A stretch of DNA of 64,000 nt from Eudoraea chungangensis (lineage in GTDB: Bacteria > Bacteroidota > Bacteroidia > Flavobacteriales > Flavobacteriaceae), in the NCBI RefSeq assembly GCF_029360665.1, contig NZ_JARDUB010000003.1, positions 496,001 through 560,000 on the forward strand, read 5' to 3'. Below, in pieces: positions 28,685 through 36,517 of the stretch (positions are counted from its first letter, which is position 1; each line of letters opens with the position of its first letter). The position numbers were made by a program, and so were the translations under genes. The notes under the pieces were generated by a model. It was given only the letters and a program-made list of their open reading frames with translations. It was not told the DNA's origin and ran no database searches.

Positions 28685-29464
28685 TTATAGTGCTCTGTCT
28701 AGATGGGTATACCCCCCGTCAACATACAGTAATTGCCCCGTGGTATGACTAGATTTAGGAGATAATAAAAACGCAACGGTATTGCCTATTTCCTCGGCTG
28801 ATGTCATCCTATTTTCTAAAGGGATTTTTTCACATATCTCTTTTAATTTCTTCTCAGGCTGCTCGAAGCTTTTTATCCATTTTTTATAAAGCGGGGTATA
28901 ACATTCTGCTACGATTAAGGCGTTTACTCTTATACTATAAGGCAACAATTCAACTGCCCACTCTCTGGTTAGGGCATTTCTACCTCCATTTGCCGCAGCA
29001 TATCCCGATGTCCTTCCCTGCCCAGTACTTGCAGTTTTAGAACTGATGTTCACAATGCTTCCCTTAGTTTTCTTGAGCTCTGGCAATGCGTAATGCGCCA
29101 TCATATAATAATGGGTTAAATTCCGATTAATAGAGCGGACAAAATCCGCATAATTTCCATTTTCCAGACTAATTCCGTCATTGATGCCGGCATTATTAAC
29201 TAAACCATCAATCCTTCCGACTTCCTCTACTACCTTTTCTATTGCCGCTTTGCATTCCTCCGGCTTGGTTAGTTCTGCAATAGCATAGTATACCTTGGCA
29301 CCCTCATACTGCAAGACTTCTTGAGCCTTTAAGACATCCTTTTTTGTTCTCCCTATGATTACAGGAATGGCTCCTTCTTTACAGAGCACTTCGCAAATTC
29401 CGTAACCAATTCCCTTGGAACCTCCTGTTACTACAATTACTTTATTTTCTAATTCCAAGTTCAT
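28685..29464 (-). CDS. short-chain dehydrogenase with altered YxxxK site (L-fucose dehydrogenase-like)
   Basis: 259 residues with the classical SDR fold: nucleotide loop TGGSKGIG (14-21), NNAGIND, IVNISSK and a C-terminal GQLLYVDGGYTHLD. The expected catalytic YxxxK reads Tyr-Ala-Ala-Ala-Asn (codon AAT), so the lysine is replaced by Asn in an otherwise standard sequence (LTREWA.EL follows). By context, between FucP and a lactonase-like amidohydrolase, it may oxidise L-fucose to the lactone. With the Lys missing it could use another proton relay, or have lost activity. Spacing to fucP is 17 nt. Confidence 0.82.
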   Translation of the reverse strand: MNLELENKVIVVTGGSKGIGYGICEVLCKEGAIPVIIGRTKKDVLKAQEVLQYEGAKVYYAIAELTKPEECKAAIEKVVEEVGRIDGLVNNAGINDGISLENGNYADFVRSINRNLTHYYMMAHYALPELKKTKGSIVNISSKTASTGQGRTSGYAAANGGRNALTREWAVELLPYSIRVNALIVAECYTPLYKKWIKSFEQPEKKLKEICEKIPLENRMTSAEEIGNTVAFLLSPKSSHTTGQLLYVDGGYTHLDRAL

Positions 29465-29549
29465 TATTCATATTTTGTTGCTTAAGCTTCGATATTTTCT
29501 TTTTCACCGTGGTAAAATGATACGCTAATAAACCTGAACATTCTAGTAA

Positions 29550-30377
29550 TTATAGCTCATAAAACCGCTTCGCATTTAATCCCATTATATTATCCTGCTC
29601 TGATTTTGTAAGGGTTGAAACGAACTTTTGTACTATATTAATTACCTGCGGGTATTTAGCCGCTAGAAGACACACAGGCCAATCTGAGCCATACATTAAT
29701 CTCTCCGAACCAAAAGCTTCTAAAACTACCTCCATAAAGGGTGTAAATTCTTCTTCGGACCACTGAAAGTCTTTTGTCTCAGTAACCATTCCAGATATCT
29801 TACAGCTTACATTGTCACAAAGACTTAATTCTTTTATTTGAGAAGACCAATTCCTACTTACACCTTCTGACAATTTTGGTTTTGCGATATGGTCTAAAAC
29901 AAACTTTTGATTAGGGAAGGCTCTTGCCAGTAAAACGGCCGCTGGTAGCTGAAAATCATAGATTAAGATATCATAGGTAAGGTTAAAGTTAGCAAGGCAT
30001 TGAATTCCATTTTGAAACTCTTTCTCTAACATAAATTCCGGATCTGGTTCATCTTGAACAACATGCCTAATTCCTTTAAGGTTCTTATCTGCGGCAAAAT
30101 AAGCCAGTCTGTCTTCTCTATTGGCTCTCTTAAGATCTATCCATCCCACCACTCCTTTAATAAATTCATTTTCAGAGGCGCATTTTAGAAGAAAATCGGT
30201 CTCCTTTTCCGATTGGTCTGCTTGCACAGCCACACATGCATCTACTCCATTTGCTTTTAATAGCGGATAAAGAATCTGAGGCAAATAATCTGCCCGCAGA
30301 ATTTTCATATCTTCTGTTATCCAAGGATAGGTCTCAGGCTTGTATTTCCATAAATGGTGGTGACTATCTATAATCAT
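29550..30377 (-). CDS. amidohydrolase family lactonase (L-fuconolactonase-like)
   Basis: 275 residues, a compact TIM-barrel amidohydrolase of the COG3618 type. It starts MIIDSHHHLWKY, the family's metal-binding HxH, and also shows GWIDL, KGIRHVVQDEPD, FVLDHIAKP and MYGSDWPVC near the C-terminus, where the Asp completes the site. Characterised relatives hydrolyse L-fucono- or L-rhamnono-1,5-lactones in the non-phosphorylated deoxysugar pathway. It sits between the sulfatase (11 nt) and the SDR gene (85 nt). Substrate is inferred from the FucP/SDR context. Confidence 0.87.
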   Translation of the reverse strand: MIIDSHHHLWKYKPETYPWITEDMKILRADYLPQILYPLLKANGVDACVAVQADQSEKETDFLLKCASENEFIKGVVGWIDLKRANREDRLAYFAADKNLKGIRHVVQDEPDPEFMLEKEFQNGIQCLANFNLTYDILIYDFQLPAAVLLARAFPNQKFVLDHIAKPKLSEGVSRNWSSQIKELSLCDNVSCKISGMVTETKDFQWSEEEFTPFMEVVLEAFGSERLMYGSDWPVCLLAAKYPQVINIVQKFVSTLTKSEQDNIMGLNAKRFYEL

Positions 30378-30388
30378 ACTCCGCTCTT

Positions 30389-31897
30389 TTATACCGCGTT
30401 ATCTTCTTTAAATATAGATTCAAAAATTGGATGTAGATCGAGGCGATCTCCCATAGCTTCTTGTAATTCCATCAATTCGAGGAACATCTTCCTTAACAAT
30501 GGCGTATTTCTAGGGTCTGAAGACAAATCTTCTAATTCTAAAGGGTCTGCCCTTAAATCAAATAGCAAAAGTTTTTCAATTTTTGGATAAACAATCAGTT
30601 TATAATTATCTTTTCGAATCATCCTTTGGGAAGCTTCTTCGTAACAGCCATACACGGCCGGGTAATTCCCTTTTGACGTTTTGGAGGTAGCAAGGTCTAG
30701 TAAACTGTTAAAATCTACATAGGTGGGTTTGTTCACCCCTGCAAGTTCTAAGGAGGTTGCCATGATATCTTGCAGATAAATATCGGTACTTATCTTCTTA
30801 TCTTTAGGCACATTAGGACCCAACATCACAAAGGGTACCCGAATGCTGTGATCAAACATATTTTGTTTTCCTAAAAGCCCGTGTTCGCCAATGGCCAGAC
30901 CGTGATCAGATGTAAAAAAGATAAAAGTATTTTCTCTGAGGTTATGTGTTTCTAAGGAATTTAAAATCTTACCAATTTGTTCATCCAGATGGGTGACTAG
31001 GGCATAGTATTCTTGTCTATTTACTTTTACTGAATACTCCGTTCGAGGAAAAGGCGCTAGCATTTCATCGCGTAGCTCTCTGCCAGATCCCATTGCCTCT
31101 GCAAAAGGGTATTCTGGCATAAAAGATTTAGGGATAGCAATACTGTCCAAATCATATGCATCTACATAAGACTTTGGGGCCTGTCTAGGGTCGTGAGGGG
31201 CATTAAAAGCCACATACATAAAAAAGGGTTTAGTACTGCCGGAAGCATGACTTATAAAACTAAGGGCATCGTCTCGTACTAATTCGCTCCAGTGCTGCCC
31301 TCCTTCCCAATATCCTCCGAATTCCTTTTTCCATGGCTGCCAAAGAGTATCTTTCTTATTTAACGGTCTATTATAGCCTTCAGGAGTATCTTTTGGCATC
31401 CCGCTAAGAACACTTTTTACATGATTAAAAATACTATCTGGGGGGATAGAAATATGCCATTTCCCTGTCATATAGGTCTCGTAGCCTTGTTGTTCCATTA
31501 ACTTTGGCCAGGTCTTATTTGATTCTTGATTTTTCGATAAGCTTTCTGAAAACTCCTGGGCACGCCAAATATTACGGCCGCTAATCATCATTGCTCTGGA
31601 AGCTAAACAAATTGCACCATTCCATCCGCCCATATTATATGCATGTGTAAAAGTAGTTCCCTCCTTTACCAGTTTATCCATTATTGGGGTGTTGATCTCT
31701 GGATTGCCTAAGGCTTGTAAGGCCCTAAAACTCTGATCATCCGTATAAATAAGTAAAATATTTGGCTTCCCCTCCAGAGCGAGGTCGATATCTACTTCTT
31801 GCTTTTTTTCTTTGCAGCCAACAAAAAGTAAAAAAGAAAATAAAGTAAAGAGAATTACTTTTGAACTTCTATTCATATTATATTTTTTGTTATCCAT
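30389..31897 (-). CDS. type I sulfatase lipoprotein with CxAxR maturation motif
   Basis: 502 residues. A lipoprotein signal (FVGC, Cys28 from the first Met) puts the enzyme in the periplasm or on the surface. If translation starts at the second Met (31876) the signal peptide is of more usual length and the 8-nt overlap with the upstream SDR gene disappears. Alkaline-phosphatase-fold motifs: PNILLIYTDDQ (Asp53, Asp54), the maturation site CLASR (97-101), GKWH, and TSDHGLAIGEHGLLGK. Ala replaces the usual Pro in CxPxR. It should remove sulfate from a sulfated, possibly fucose-containing glycan before uptake by FucP. Confidence 0.9.
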   Translation of the reverse strand: MDNKKYNMNRSSKVILFTLFSFLLFVGCKEKKQEVDIDLALEGKPNILLIYTDDQSFRALQALGNPEINTPIMDKLVKEGTTFTHAYNMGGWNGAICLASRAMMISGRNIWRAQEFSESLSKNQESNKTWPKLMEQQGYETYMTGKWHISIPPDSIFNHVKSVLSGMPKDTPEGYNRPLNKKDTLWQPWKKEFGGYWEGGQHWSELVRDDALSFISHASGSTKPFFMYVAFNAPHDPRQAPKSYVDAYDLDSIAIPKSFMPEYPFAEAMGSGRELRDEMLAPFPRTEYSVKVNRQEYYALVTHLDEQIGKILNSLETHNLRENTFIFFTSDHGLAIGEHGLLGKQNMFDHSIRVPFVMLGPNVPKDKKISTDIYLQDIMATSLELAGVNKPTYVDFNSLLDLATSKTSKGNYPAVYGCYEEASQRMIRKDNYKLIVYPKIEKLLLFDLRADPLELEDLSSDPRNTPLLRKMFLELMELQEAMGDRLDLHPIFESIFKEDNAV

Positions 31898-32663
31898 TTA
31901 GCCTTATAAAGCCCCCATCTATGGGGAAATCTGTTCCGGTAATAAACGATGCCTCATTAGAGCATAGGTAAACTACTAAATTTGCAATTTCTTCTGGTCT
32001 TCCCATGCGACCAATAGGCTGTGTTTTAGAAAGAGCTTCAAACATTTCCTCTTCTCTTCCTGGATAGGTTTTCTTGAGATAGCCATCTACAAAAGGAGTA
32101 TGTACTCTTGCTGGAGATATACTATTACAGCGTATCCCAAAATCTAAATAATCTTTAGCTACGGAATAAGTCATGGTTAATACAGCTCCTTTGGTCATGG
32201 AATAGGCGAATCTTTGTGAAATTCCTACGGTAGCCGCTACAGATGCCATATTAATAATTACCCCGCCATTTTCTTTCATTGCTCCAATACTGGCGTTTAT
32301 ACAATTATAAACCCCCTTGATATTTACATTATAGACGCGATCCAAATCTTCTTCAGATGTGGTCTCCACATCTCCAATATGTGCAATCCCCGCATTGTTT
32401 ATAAGAATATCGAGTGCTTTTGTTTTCGTTATTTCACCAATGAGTTTTTGTACTTCCTTTTGGTTAGATACATCACAAGAATATGCTATGGCACTTCCAT
32501 TTCTCTGGTGAATCTCCCTAGCAGTTTCCTTGGCCGGGCTTTCATTTAATTCTAAAATATGCACCAGAGCTCCCTGATCGGCCAACGCAATGGCAATAGC
32601 CTTCCCAATACCACTGCCTCCGCCGGTGATTATGGCGTTTTTTCCTTCTAAATTAAATTTCAA
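31890..32663 (-). CDS. short-chain dehydrogenase (2-keto-3-deoxy-L-fuconate dehydrogenase-like)
   Basis: 257 residues, classical SDR: ITGGGSGIGKAIA (12-24), NNAGIAH, INMASVAAT, catalytic YSMTK (intact YxxxK) and C-terminal TGTDFPIDGGFIRLNG. Its closest recognisable relatives are NAD-dependent dehydrogenases of sugar acids. In the non-phosphorylated fucose route one SDR oxidises the sugar and another the 2-keto-3-deoxy acid; this one, with an intact active site, could be the latter, but the two SDRs cannot be assigned firmly. Its end overlaps the annotated sulfatase start by 8 nt and it is 17 nt after the AGE epimerase gene. Confidence 0.87.
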   Translation of the reverse strand: MKFNLEGKNAIITGGGSGIGKAIAIALADQGALVHILELNESPAKETAREIHQRNGSAIAYSCDVSNQKEVQKLIGEITKTKALDILINNAGIAHIGDVETTSEEDLDRVYNVNIKGVYNCINASIGAMKENGGVIINMASVAATVGISQRFAYSMTKGAVLTMTYSVAKDYLDFGIRCNSISPARVHTPFVDGYLKKTYPGREEEMFEALSKTQPIGRMGRPEEIANLVVYLCSNEASFITGTDFPIDGGFIRLNG

Positions 32664-32680
32664 AATATTTGTCCTTTTGG

Positions 32681-34084
32681 TTATTCTTTATGCGTTACTT
32701 CGTAAGTACCTTCTAACATATTTATACAATTTATGAGCGCTCTTACATTGTGATAATTCACTTTCCAGTTATGTGCTTTGGAAGCCTTCCTAATTTCCTC
32801 ATTCCCTTCTACTCCTTCTATAAACCAACCCCCATAAATGTCATCTACTAACTCTTTCTGGATATAGGACCATTGCTCTATAAATAGTTTTTTGTAATTC
32901 TCTTCCTCAGGATATAAAGTTGCCATTAATAGAAGTGCATTAAGTCCTTCTGCTTGGGTCCACCATATTTTTGCCGGATTTAAGATAGTGCACTCATCTG
33001 TCCCATCCAAATAATATCCCCCATCGAAAAATCCTCCGCGATTATAATCCCAGCCTTTGGCGATTCCATGGTCTATCATTTTTTTTGCTTTTGCTCTCGT
33101 GACAGTATCGTTCTTACTATGTAGCACATGTGATGCTTCTAATAATAAAAACCCCGTTTCAACATCATGTCCAAAAGAAACATGATCTATCCAAAAATTA
33201 TCTTTCCGATATTTTTCGCTGGAATCTTTTAAGACTACCGGGGTCCAGTCTCTATCTAAATGAAGATACAAGTAGCCTTTTTGAGAAGTTATCGTATCTC
33301 TTATTAGCAATTTCAATTCGCGTAGTTTTATTTCAAGACGTTTATCAGGCCAAACCTCATAAAGCGCAGTAAAGGCTTCCATTAAATGAATAGATGAATT
33401 TTGATCTTTCCAATCTTTACGAATCCAATTTTCAATAGCTTCATCATTTGTTTCTACATTTAGCAAATTGGAGCCATCTAGCTGCAGCACATCAAAATAC
33501 CCTTTATGCAGCGTATCATAAGCATTTTGATCTAACCATAGAAAGGTCTTTTTTGCCAGGCTAAGTGCGCTTGTGTCTCTCGATACTTTGTAATAGGTTG
33601 CGAGACCATAAATAGCAAAAGCATTGGCGTAAGCACTTTTAGTTTTACTTACGGGGACATAGTTCTTACCGTTAGATTTTAACAGCGTATAAAACCCTCC
33701 TTGATCTACATCTTGCATCTCCTGGCTTAAATATTGAAAAGCATGTACAGCTAATTCGAGGTAGGTCGAATCTTTAAAGTGCGAAAAAAGGGTAGAAGTA
33801 GTCCATAGATGCCTGGCCTGAGTAACCAGCATTTTAGACTGTTCCCCTTTTAAGTCCCATTTATAGTTAAAGTCGGCATAAAATCCCCCTCGTACGGAAT
33901 CTACGGTTCTGGGGTACCAGGTATTTGCCAAAACCTCTAATGAACTTTGTAATTCTCTTAAGACCATATCTTCTTTCTGAACATTATGATCTTTTGAATT
34001 ACAGGAAAGAATAAGTGCTGAGATACAACATAAGATTCCAAAAACCCCGATATTCTTTAAAACTATATTCTGCATATGATCCAT
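32681..34084 (-). CDS. AGE family (N-acylglucosamine 2-epimerase-like) protein with lipoprotein signal
   Basis: 467 residues. The body is an (alpha/alpha)6-barrel of the AGE family: NTWYPRTVDSVRGGFYADF, KMLVTQARHLWTTS (with the conserved RHLW His), SVFGH-type FGHDVETGFLL, and IWWTQAEGLNALL. Relatives epimerise N-acylglucosamine, cellobiose or mannobiose at C2. Unusually the N-terminus is a hydrophobic signal with lipobox LILSC (Cys28), so the protein appears to be exported and lipid-anchored, whereas characterised AGE epimerases are mostly cytoplasmic. The start could also be the second Met (34075). It is the first gene of the deoxysugar operon. Confidence 0.83.
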   Translation of the reverse strand: MDHMQNIVLKNIGVFGILCCISALILSCNSKDHNVQKEDMVLRELQSSLEVLANTWYPRTVDSVRGGFYADFNYKWDLKGEQSKMLVTQARHLWTTSTLFSHFKDSTYLELAVHAFQYLSQEMQDVDQGGFYTLLKSNGKNYVPVSKTKSAYANAFAIYGLATYYKVSRDTSALSLAKKTFLWLDQNAYDTLHKGYFDVLQLDGSNLLNVETNDEAIENWIRKDWKDQNSSIHLMEAFTALYEVWPDKRLEIKLRELKLLIRDTITSQKGYLYLHLDRDWTPVVLKDSSEKYRKDNFWIDHVSFGHDVETGFLLLEASHVLHSKNDTVTRAKAKKMIDHGIAKGWDYNRGGFFDGGYYLDGTDECTILNPAKIWWTQAEGLNALLLMATLYPEEENYKKLFIEQWSYIQKELVDDIYGGWFIEGVEGNEEIRKASKAHNWKVNYHNVRALINCINMLEGTYEVTHKE

Positions 34085-34227
34085 TTAGGCTATTCATCTA
34101 AATGTAATCAATATTTAGTTTATTCTTATGTCTTCCCAATGTTATTCATCCACCAAATGCAGAAGTCTTTGGAGATGTGCAATAATTCTTAGTAACTTTC
34201 CCTTTCAATAAATTAAATGCATATCTA

Positions 34228-35601
34228 TTGTACGCTATTGTAGACATCGAGACCACTGGAAATGGAATTAAGGGTAATAAAATTACCGAAATTTCAATTT
34301 TTATTTTTGATGGCAAGGAAATAGTAGATGAGTACACCACTCTGGTTAATCCCAATTGTGAGATTCCTTATTTTATTACCGGACTTACGGGTATTGATAA
34401 TGACATGGTAAGGGATGCACCTTCTTTTGAAGAAGTTGCCCCTAAGATTTTAGCACTCTTAAAAGAAAATATTTTTGTTGCTCATAGCGTAAATTTCGAC
34501 TATAATGTGATTAAAGAGGAATTAAGGAGAATAGGTCAAACACTTGCTTTAAAAAAACTGTGCACTGTTAGACTATCGAGAAAACTTCTACCAGGCTATA
34601 GCTCGTACAGTCTTGGAAAGCTTTGCTCCTCTTTAGGCATCCCCTTAACGGACAGGCACAGGGCTAGAGGAGATGCTGCCGCGACTGTTTTGCTGTTTAA
34701 ACAGCTCTTAGATAATCCAAAGGCAGAACCCGTTTTTACTTCTTTTTTAAATGCAAGATCTCAGGAAATAACCCTTCCACCGGGCCTGTCAAAGTCTAGC
34801 TACGAATCCCTGCCAAACGCAGCTGGCATCTACTATTTTAAAAATACCAAGGGAGAAATTATTTATGTAGGTAAAGCTAAAAACATAAAGAAGAGAGTGC
34901 TAAGTCATTTCTATGACAAGTCGAAAAAGGAATTAAAATTGTGTGAAGACACCAGCGATATTGATTTTAAATTGTCAGGAAATGAACTATTGGCACTTTT
35001 GATGGAATCTACGGCCATAAAACGGCACTATCCGCTATACAACAGGGCACAAAAAAGGAATGTAATACCTTATGGTGTCTTTAGTTATGAAGACCGCCAA
35101 GGCATCTTACACTTAGCGTACAACAAACAAAAACTAGCACCCAACCCTATAGTTACTTTCTACAATACCACAGATTGCAGACTATTTATTGAACAACTGT
35201 GTAAGTCTTTTAATTTATGTCCAAAATATTGTCATTTACAAGATACAACTGGTCCATGTTCTCATTTCAGAATTAAGGAATGTAAGGGTATATGTAGGGG
35301 TGAAGAAGAAGCAGAAAACTACAACAGTCGTGTTATCAATGCCATAAAACATAGCCTAGATGCCAATGTAACCTATCTGATTAAAGACAAAGGTCGAACA
35401 AGAGAAGAGGACGCTGTAATTTTGGTAAAGGATGGTACCTATGCTGGTTTTGGCTTCGTTCCAAAAAACCTTGAATTGCCTACTATAGAAGATGTTCTCG
35501 CCTTTTTACAGCCTCAAAAAAACACCATAGAAACAACGCGTCTTGTTAGAACACACACTCTAAAATATCCAAAATCAGTTGTTCTCCTCAACAACAGATA
35601 G
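34228..35601 (+). CDS. DnaQ-like 3'-5' exonuclease fused to GIY-YIG nuclease
   Basis: 457 residues in two domains. Residues 1-165 are a DEDDh exonuclease (DIETTG with Asp6 and Glu8, HSVNFDY with Asp91, HRARGDAA with His144 and Asp149), as in DNA polymerase III epsilon. Residues about 196-275 are a UvrC/Cho-like GIY-YIG endonuclease (GIY at 200-202, YVG at 213-215, Arg223), followed by a Cys-rich stretch (LCPKYC, GPC, ECKGIC). The start codon is TTG: no ATG lies in frame, and the family normally begins right at 'MYAIVDIETTG'. It is a DNA repair or processing enzyme of a known fused type. It is monocistronic, diverging from the AGE epimerase gene. Confidence 0.88.
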   Translation: MYAIVDIETTGNGIKGNKITEISIFIFDGKEIVDEYTTLVNPNCEIPYFITGLTGIDNDMVRDAPSFEEVAPKILALLKENIFVAHSVNFDYNVIKEELRRIGQTLALKKLCTVRLSRKLLPGYSSYSLGKLCSSLGIPLTDRHRARGDAAATVLLFKQLLDNPKAEPVFTSFLNARSQEITLPPGLSKSSYESLPNAAGIYYFKNTKGEIIYVGKAKNIKKRVLSHFYDKSKKELKLCEDTSDIDFKLSGNELLALLMESTAIKRHYPLYNRAQKRNVIPYGVFSYEDRQGILHLAYNKQKLAPNPIVTFYNTTDCRLFIEQLCKSFNLCPKYCHLQDTTGPCSHFRIKECKGICRGEEEAENYNSRVINAIKHSLDANVTYLIKDKGRTREEDAVILVKDGTYAGFGFVPKNLELPTIEDVLAFLQPQKNTIETTRLVRTHTLKYPKSVVLLNNR

Positions 35602-35641
35602 AAAAATAGAAGGGCCTAATAAGTCAAAGCTAAGGACTAAG

Positions 35642-35740
35642 CTATTTGTTTAAACGGTTGTACATAAGTATAACGAACCATAACCATATAACAAATACGA
35701 TTGCAACTATCACGGAATATGTCAGAATTAGTTCGTTCAC
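35642..35740 (-). CDS. very small single-span membrane protein (32 aa), unknown
   Basis: A 32-codon frame starting at GTG and ending TAG. It is N-terminal NELILTYS, a single hydrophobic segment rich in Val, Ile, Trp and Phe (about residues 8-26), then the polar tail YNRLNK, the look of a one-span inner-membrane peptide. Its GTG overlaps the TGA stop of the upstream small membrane gene (35737-35919) as GTGA, a common sign of translational coupling. It lies at the distal end of the minus-strand sulfur-related group. I do not recognise the family; short length keeps confidence modest. Confidence 0.5.
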   Translation of the reverse strand: MNELILTYSVIVAIVFVIWLWFVILMYNRLNK

Positions 35741-35919
35741 TTCCTATACTTCAAATAGTTCATAAACCCTAATATTGTTGGTGCCCAAAAAGCGATAAAA
35801 ATAGCCTCCAATTTATTACCGGATAAAAACATTATCTCGGATACTACAATTATGGAAAGCACCACTAACAGCATAACTGCGTTCATTATGCCTATGCCAA
35901 GAATAAACTTTTTAATCAT
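35737..35919 (-). CDS. small membrane protein (60 aa), unknown
   Basis: 60 residues with two hydrophobic spans (about 4-28 and 38-54), a short polar link SGNKLE and a basic C-terminus YLKYRK, so a two-span inner-membrane protein is expected. No known domain is recognised. The stop overlaps the next minus-strand small frame (GTGA). It lies downstream of another tiny membrane protein (36035-36160) and DUF2892, all on the minus strand, suggesting a run of small membrane proteins expressed together. Confidence 0.6.
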   Translation of the reverse strand: MIKKFILGIGIMNAVMLLVVLSIIVVSEIMFLSGNKLEAIFIAFWAPTILGFMNYLKYRK

Positions 35920-36034
35920 TTTATTGCAAATTCTGAGGAAAGATACTAAATAAAATATTTAAGAACACAACGAAACCCTGACTACCTCCATTGTGCATTA
36001 AAAGATACTAATTAGCAATCTAATTTATGTACGG

Positions 36035-36160
36035 CTATTTATTCCCACTATTTAAAAGGCTAAGGAGGATTGCGACCAAGGCAACCACGACGATCGCAAA
36101 TACGGCAATCATAATAATGCCATTGTTCCAGTTAACCAAAGGAATTATTGAAGAAATCAT
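36035..36160 (-). CDS. very small membrane protein (41 aa), unknown
   Basis: A 41-residue frame with ATG start and TAG stop. It opens MISSIIPLVNWNNG, then one strongly hydrophobic span of about 22 residues (Ile/Val/Ala rich) and a short tail LNSGNK. The motif 'PLVNWNNG' ahead of a membrane span recalls small unnamed membrane proteins next to DUF2892 genes in related flavobacteria, though I cannot verify this here. It begins 21 nt after the DUF2892 stop on the same strand, so it is probably the next gene of that operon. Confidence 0.6.
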   Translation of the reverse strand: MISSIIPLVNWNNGIIMIAVFAIVVVALVAILLSLLNSGNK

Positions 36161-36181
36161 AAGCAAGCAAATTGGTGAATA

Positions 36182-36391
36182 CTATGTTTTTTTAACCTTA
36201 CATGTGTTTAGTCCCACCAGGCCATAAACTGGGCAAAAACTTATCAAACTAGTTAGGATAAAAACGGAGGCCATTGCCAAGAGAACATAGGCAAATGTAC
36301 CTTGCACCACATCAAAATAAACCAAGAGGGCTGCAATAATAGCGAGAGCTACTCTAACTATCTTATCGGTCTTTCCCATATTTCGTTTCAT
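36182..36391 (-). CDS. DUF2892 (YgaP-like) membrane protein
   Basis: 69 residues. The opening MGKTDKIVRVALAIIAA followed by two hydrophobic spans and the terminal FCPVYGLVGLNTCK is the DUF2892 signature, including the conserved CP.Y.L.G..TC end. In YgaP a rhodanese domain is fused to this type of membrane unit; here the rhodanese domains lie in the adjacent CstB-like protein (stop 126 nt upstream), a split version of the same association. The start may be the first or the fifth residue (both Met). A perfect 11-nt palindrome ACTATAATAGT abuts the start codon (36392-36402). Likely role: sulfur or persulfide handling at the membrane; mechanism unknown. Confidence 0.88.
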   Translation of the reverse strand: MKRNMGKTDKIVRVALAIIAALLVYFDVVQGTFAYVLLAMASVFILTSLISFCPVYGLVGLNTCKVKKT

Positions 36392-36517
36392 ACTATAATA
36401 GTTTTAGTTATTCCTAGTCTTTAGGTTGGGTGTTTTTATAACACCAGCTTGGTCTGTCTGTTAAAACTTCTCCAAAAATAGCACCAACACCCTAAATATT
36501 AAATGATAAAAGTCATA

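Noticed and set aside
36027-36227. 66-codon plus-strand frame opposite the 41-aa membrane protein
   Set aside because: Composition is basic and scattered with no membrane or domain pattern, whereas the minus-strand frame gives a clean membrane span.
36429-36445. Short hairpin GGTGTT-N5-AACACC between the CstB-like and DUF2892 genes
   Set aside because: Only 6 bp, no T tract on the minus strand; not enough to call a terminator or riboswitch.
36503-36516. ATGA-N6-TCAT as a possible Crp/Fnr box
   Set aside because: Four-base arms in AT-rich sequence occur by chance often, and it lies at the end of the CstB-like gene, far (over 100 nt) from the next start.
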